Part shown: piece after piece, positions 16,015 to 18,494 of the stretch
Position numbering within the stretch: position 1 is the stretch's first letter
Layout of the letters: each line of letters begins with the position of its first letter
From: Bacteroidales bacterium UBA5281
Lineage (GTDB): Bacteria; Bacteroidota; Bacteroidia; Bacteroidales; Lentimicrobiaceae
Direction: 5' to 3'
NCBI GenBank assembly: GCA_002410555.1
Contig: DHSR01000042.1
Coordinates: 712 to 19,205 of the forward strand
DNA: 18,494 nt
Notes under the pieces: model-generated
Databases searched by the model: none
Seen by the model: the letters and a program-made list of their open reading frames with translations, nothing else
What the model was told of the DNA's origin: nothing
Translations under genes and position numbers: made by a program

Positions 16015-16910
16015 TGTATTACTACTATTTTGGTTGCTGTTGTTGAACTATAAGCAGCACATACCCCAAGTCCGCCTTTTATGTTTGTGTACATATCTAA
16101 AGGTTCTCCCGCAAATAACAGGTTATGTATTCCGTCAGTATGAAGTTGCGCATTGAACGCATGGCGGGTGTAATACTTACGAAAGTAATAATACTCTTTT
16201 GAAATGCTGCGCAATAAAATGTAGCTACTATTGCTTGCATGCGTAATAAATGAGAAAATATTGATTTTTCCATTAAAAAGCTCATCACTGAAAAACAATG
16301 TAGTTGGTATAAAGTCCCAATCCCCCTCGTTTTGAATAACTATATCCGGTTTATAAATAGTCCAGTAATTACTTTCATATGTGTACCAGTATTCCTGGGT
16401 ATAATCACTAAATTGGGAATTGTATATTAATATCTCATAATAGTTTTCTTGTTCCGGGTTATCGTTAATAGAAAATGTGAGCGTACCATAATTTTGCTGA
16501 CTCATAGCATCGTAGAATGTAGGGTATTTATACTCAGGATTGCTTATGACAGCCGGAGTAGGAATAATCGTCTCCCCTGTCATTTTAGTATTAGCAAGCA
16601 CTTCAATTCTTATAGTGTCATTAATAGCTGGCTTTAATTCCGACTCGTAAATGCCCGATTCAACATTTTGTAACGTATCAGAAAAAACATTGTTAATGAA
16701 TACGAAAACAATGCCATCATTTACCGGTGATTGTATATCATCCTGAATGCCTGTTGTTTGCCCAACAAACACCCTGATGCAACTATCGGGGTTTAAAATA
16801 GACTGAAAATACATCTGTCTTCTTCCTTCCGGCAACATATCGTCCCTGATTTTCTGGCAGGAAGAAATAGAGAATGTAGCTAATGTTAATATTAATAGGA
16901 ACTTTTTCAT
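16011..16910 (-). CDS. DUF4249 lipoprotein, partner of the TonB-dependent receptor
   Basis: A 299-residue lipoprotein: signal MKKFLLILTLATFSISSC with acylated Cys18. The beta-rich body matches the DUF4249 pattern: an N-terminal beta-sandwich-like part (RQMYFQSILNPDSCIRVFVGQT, 31-52, and DGIVFVFIN, 65-73) and the C-terminal block NIKGGLGVCAAYSS close to the end. DUF4249 genes are typically paired with TonB-dependent receptors in Bacteroidota, and the protein presumably sits on the receptor as a lid or ligand-binding subunit. That role is inferred from gene pairing. It is the first gene of the operon and overlaps the receptor start by 4 bp. A large inverted repeat occupies the region just upstream. 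Confidence 0.85.
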   Translation of the reverse strand: MKKFLLILTLATFSISSCQKIRDDMLPEGRRQMYFQSILNPDSCIRVFVGQTTGIQDDIQSPVNDGIVFVFINNVFSDTLQNVESGIYESELKPAINDTIRIEVLANTKMTGETIIPTPAVISNPEYKYPTFYDAMSQQNYGTLTFSINDNPEQENYYEILIYNSQFSDYTQEYWYTYESNYWTIYKPDIVIQNEGDWDFIPTTLFFSDELFNGKINIFSFITHASNSSYILLRSISKEYYYFRKYYTRHAFNAQLHTDGIHNLLFAGEPLDMYTNIKGGLGVCAAYSSTTATKIVVIQ

Positions 16911-16940
16911 ATGAACTATGTGGATAAAGGTTTAACAATA

Positions 16941-17042
16941 CCCGGGAACCAAGTTAAAGATATTTTAACCTTAAGAAATCGGAGGCTTACAAAATAAATA
17001 AATATTCAATTGCGAGTCCAGTTTTAAGGCTTTGTTCCCGGG
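16941..17042. repeat. Interrupted inverted repeat with 13-bp arms
   Basis: Left arm CCCGGGAACCAAG (16941-16953), right arm CTTTGTTCCCGGG (17030-17042): 12 of 13 bases pair, separated by 76 bp. Inside lies a smaller perfect hairpin GTTAAA-GATAT-TTTAAC (16953-16969). The element fills most of the 152-bp gap upstream of the DUF4249 gene. No target-site duplication is evident at its edges. Confidence 0.6.
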
Positions 17043-17062
17043 TGAGTTACTCAGATTTGGTT

Positions 17063-18196
17063 TTACCATATCACATGACGTGTAAAGCCGCAGCATCCAC
17101 CGGGCAAATTTGCTGTAATGTCAAATGAAATCGGTTTATTACCCCAACCGTAATAGCCGTTATTTGGTGCCTCAGCAATGACATAATCAAGAAAGGGAGC
17201 TGGCTCGCCCGTAAAAGGATGATACGTAATGGTTGCATTACTGGCTGAAGGCAAATGGCGGTAGGTTGAAAAATTACTATTAATGCCCTGATAAATATAA
17301 GGACCATACGATTCAAAGCTCCACTCGATTTTCAGGCTGGCAGTTCCATTGATTGTTTGAGGCCCCCAATACTGATTCCATTTACCCCAGCCATTCTTCC
17401 TTTGTGAGTTTGTGCCTACACTTAATGGATGACACTCAATATATTTAGACCAGTTTGAGCCTGAATCATAGCCAAAAGTCTTAATGATAAATGTTGCTGA
17501 CATTCTAGTTCTAAAGTTGCCTACGGTTACCCAAGCACCGCTTATATCATCATGCTGATATGCAGTATAAATTCCGGACATAACACTTTTAGTATCCAAA
17601 ATCTCAGAACTCTTGCTATTTGTCTCAGCAATCAATTTTGTTCCATCGTATACGGTTGCATTTTCTAGGCTTTTAATACTATTGTCTCTTACAAAATAAA
17701 GCACTTTACCAACCATTACAAACCCATCGCTATTCAGATAGGCAGCCATTGAACGATCTGCTAAGTTATAATCTATATAACTTCCTTCGGGTTCGTTTAT
17801 TTCCTTAATGAAACCTAATTTTATAGCTTCCATGTATTCAGGAGAATGACCAGGGAATGGAATGTTTTTCATTTCTTCTTCTGTTTTATCCTCAAACGGC
17901 CTTATTTGTAAGTCATACTCTTTCATTGCAATATTCTCGAATAACCGCTTTTGAGAATTAAAGCCTAACCCCATTTCAAGTTCCGTAAGTGATTCAATAT
18001 CCATAAGGTTTGCCACACTTTCATAATCATGAAGTGTTGCATAATCCTTAAAGATTAGAATCCCATTCTTACAACTGACGTTTGCTTTTTCATAAACATT
18101 GGAATTCGTAGGTTTATTGTCTTGTTCAGGATTTATTTTTTCACATGAAAGTGAAATGAACATCAGTCCAATTATTGGTAGAAAAAAACGTTTCAT
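17063..18196 (-). CDS. Lipoprotein of unknown function
   Basis: A 377-residue lipoprotein: signal MKRFFLPIIGLMFISLSC with acylated Cys18. A low-complexity linker (about 20-38, Asn/Pro/Lys-rich) follows. The next part (about 41-95, NGILIFKDYATLHDYESVANLM, then LTELEMGLGFNSQKRLFENI) resembles the N-terminal block of several uncharacterised Bacteroidota surface lipoproteins. The C-terminal half (about 205-377) is rich in Trp, Tyr, Gly and Asn (GWGKWNQYWGPQT, GYYGWGNKPISFD) and ends PGGCCGFTRHVIW with a Cys pair. This suggests an extracellular beta domain, but I recognise no named family. It is on the same strand as the DUF4249/TonB operon, 152 bp upstream of it. The inverted repeat in the gap makes co-transcription uncertain. 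Confidence 0.7.
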   Translation of the reverse strand: MKRFFLPIIGLMFISLSCEKINPEQDNKPTNSNVYEKANVSCKNGILIFKDYATLHDYESVANLMDIESLTELEMGLGFNSQKRLFENIAMKEYDLQIRPFEDKTEEEMKNIPFPGHSPEYMEAIKLGFIKEINEPEGSYIDYNLADRSMAAYLNSDGFVMVGKVLYFVRDNSIKSLENATVYDGTKLIAETNSKSSEILDTKSVMSGIYTAYQHDDISGAWVTVGNFRTRMSATFIIKTFGYDSGSNWSKYIECHPLSVGTNSQRKNGWGKWNQYWGPQTINGTASLKIEWSFESYGPYIYQGINSNFSTYRHLPSASNATITYHPFTGEPAPFLDYVIAEAPNNGYYGWGNKPISFDITANLPGGCCGFTRHVIW

Positions 18197-18248
18197 AGTT
18201 AAATTTTTTTAGAGATTAATTTACAGATTTGGGTGGTAACCATAAATT

Positions 18249-18279
18249 GCCATCTGACCAGAAATTATTGTCAGACGGC
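18249..18279. repeat. Imperfect inverted repeat upstream of the lipoprotein gene
   Basis: Arms GCCATCTGAC and GTCAGACGGC, 10 bp with one mismatch, 11-nt spacer. It lies 53 bp upstream of the lipoprotein ATG. It could be an operator. No T-tract follows on either strand, so it is not a terminator. No clear -7 box was found nearby. The remaining bases to the window end are AT-rich and show nothing else. Confidence 0.4.
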
Positions 18280-18482
18280 TTGGACTAATCGAACTTATTT
18301 TTTCCTATCTTGAAAATGTATTTGGTATTATAATGCGGAGTCCATTGTTGCTTAAAAGTAGTTTCAAATAAATTATTATGAAATTCCCTATAATAAATAA
18401 TTGCCAGTACGCTTAGGTGAAAATAAGCAAGTACTCTGTTGAAATTCTCATAGTGAAAAAATAAACATACCGCACGCAGGCC

Positions 18483-18494
18483 GGGGGGGGGGGG
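18483..18494. other. Terminal run of 12 G
   Basis: The window ends in CC followed by 12 G, out of character with the AT-rich sequence just before it. It looks like a read or assembly artefact at a contig end. Confidence 0.6.

Noticed and set aside
13645..16910. SusC/SusD polysaccharide utilisation locus
   Set aside because: The receptor is shorter than SusC, no SusD lipoprotein is present (the partner fits DUF4249), and there are no glycoside hydrolases.

Overview
This window looks like a chromosomal segment of a member of the Bacteroidota. It carries a type IX secretion (T9SS) C-terminal sorting domain, a TonB-dependent receptor with a CarboxypepD_reg-like N-terminus paired with a DUF4249 lipoprotein, an IPExxxVDY-family protein next to rnc, and an NlpE-N/META lipoprotein. 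Several upstream regions contain the TAnnTTTG -7 box typical of this phylum, usually without a clear Shine-Dalgarno sequence. No rRNA, tRNA, CRISPR array, insertion sequence or phage gene was seen. The right edge ends in a run of 12 G, so the window may run to a draft contig end.

Layout. (1) 87-1984 (+): a secreted SGNH/sialate O-acetylesterase-like protein with a T9SS tail, split into two frames by what looks like a 1-base loss near 378-386. (2) 2065-6211 (-): an AsmA-family envelope protein followed by an orphan membrane sensor histidine kinase. (3) 6419-8761 (+): three independent genes, namely the NlpE-N/META lipoprotein, a cold-shock-domain protein and a small outer-membrane beta-barrel protein ending in a strong intrinsic terminator. 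(4) 9116-11864 (+): a housekeeping cluster acpP-fabF-rnc-IPExxxVDY for fatty-acid synthesis and RNA processing. (5) 11909-12124 (-): a small S4 RNA-binding protein. (6) 12283-13578 (+): a PLP-dependent enzyme that superficially resembles threonine synthase but fits the cysteate-synthase branch better. (7) 13645-16910 (-): a translationally coupled DUF4249 lipoprotein/TonB receptor operon. (8) 17063-18196 (-): a lipoprotein of unknown function.

How the parts fit. Most genes concern the cell envelope (secreted esterase, AsmA protein, sensor kinase, three lipoproteins, two outer-membrane beta-barrels) or core lipid and RNA metabolism. The most interesting lead is the putative cysteate synthase. 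Cysteate is the head-group precursor of the sulfonolipids (capnine type) made by some Bacteroidota, so this gene may supply an unusual membrane lipid rather than threonine. The DUF4249/TonB pair looks like an uptake or surface-assembly unit of unknown ligand. The rest is ordinary for the phylum; I do not see a clear new multi-gene defence or mobile system.
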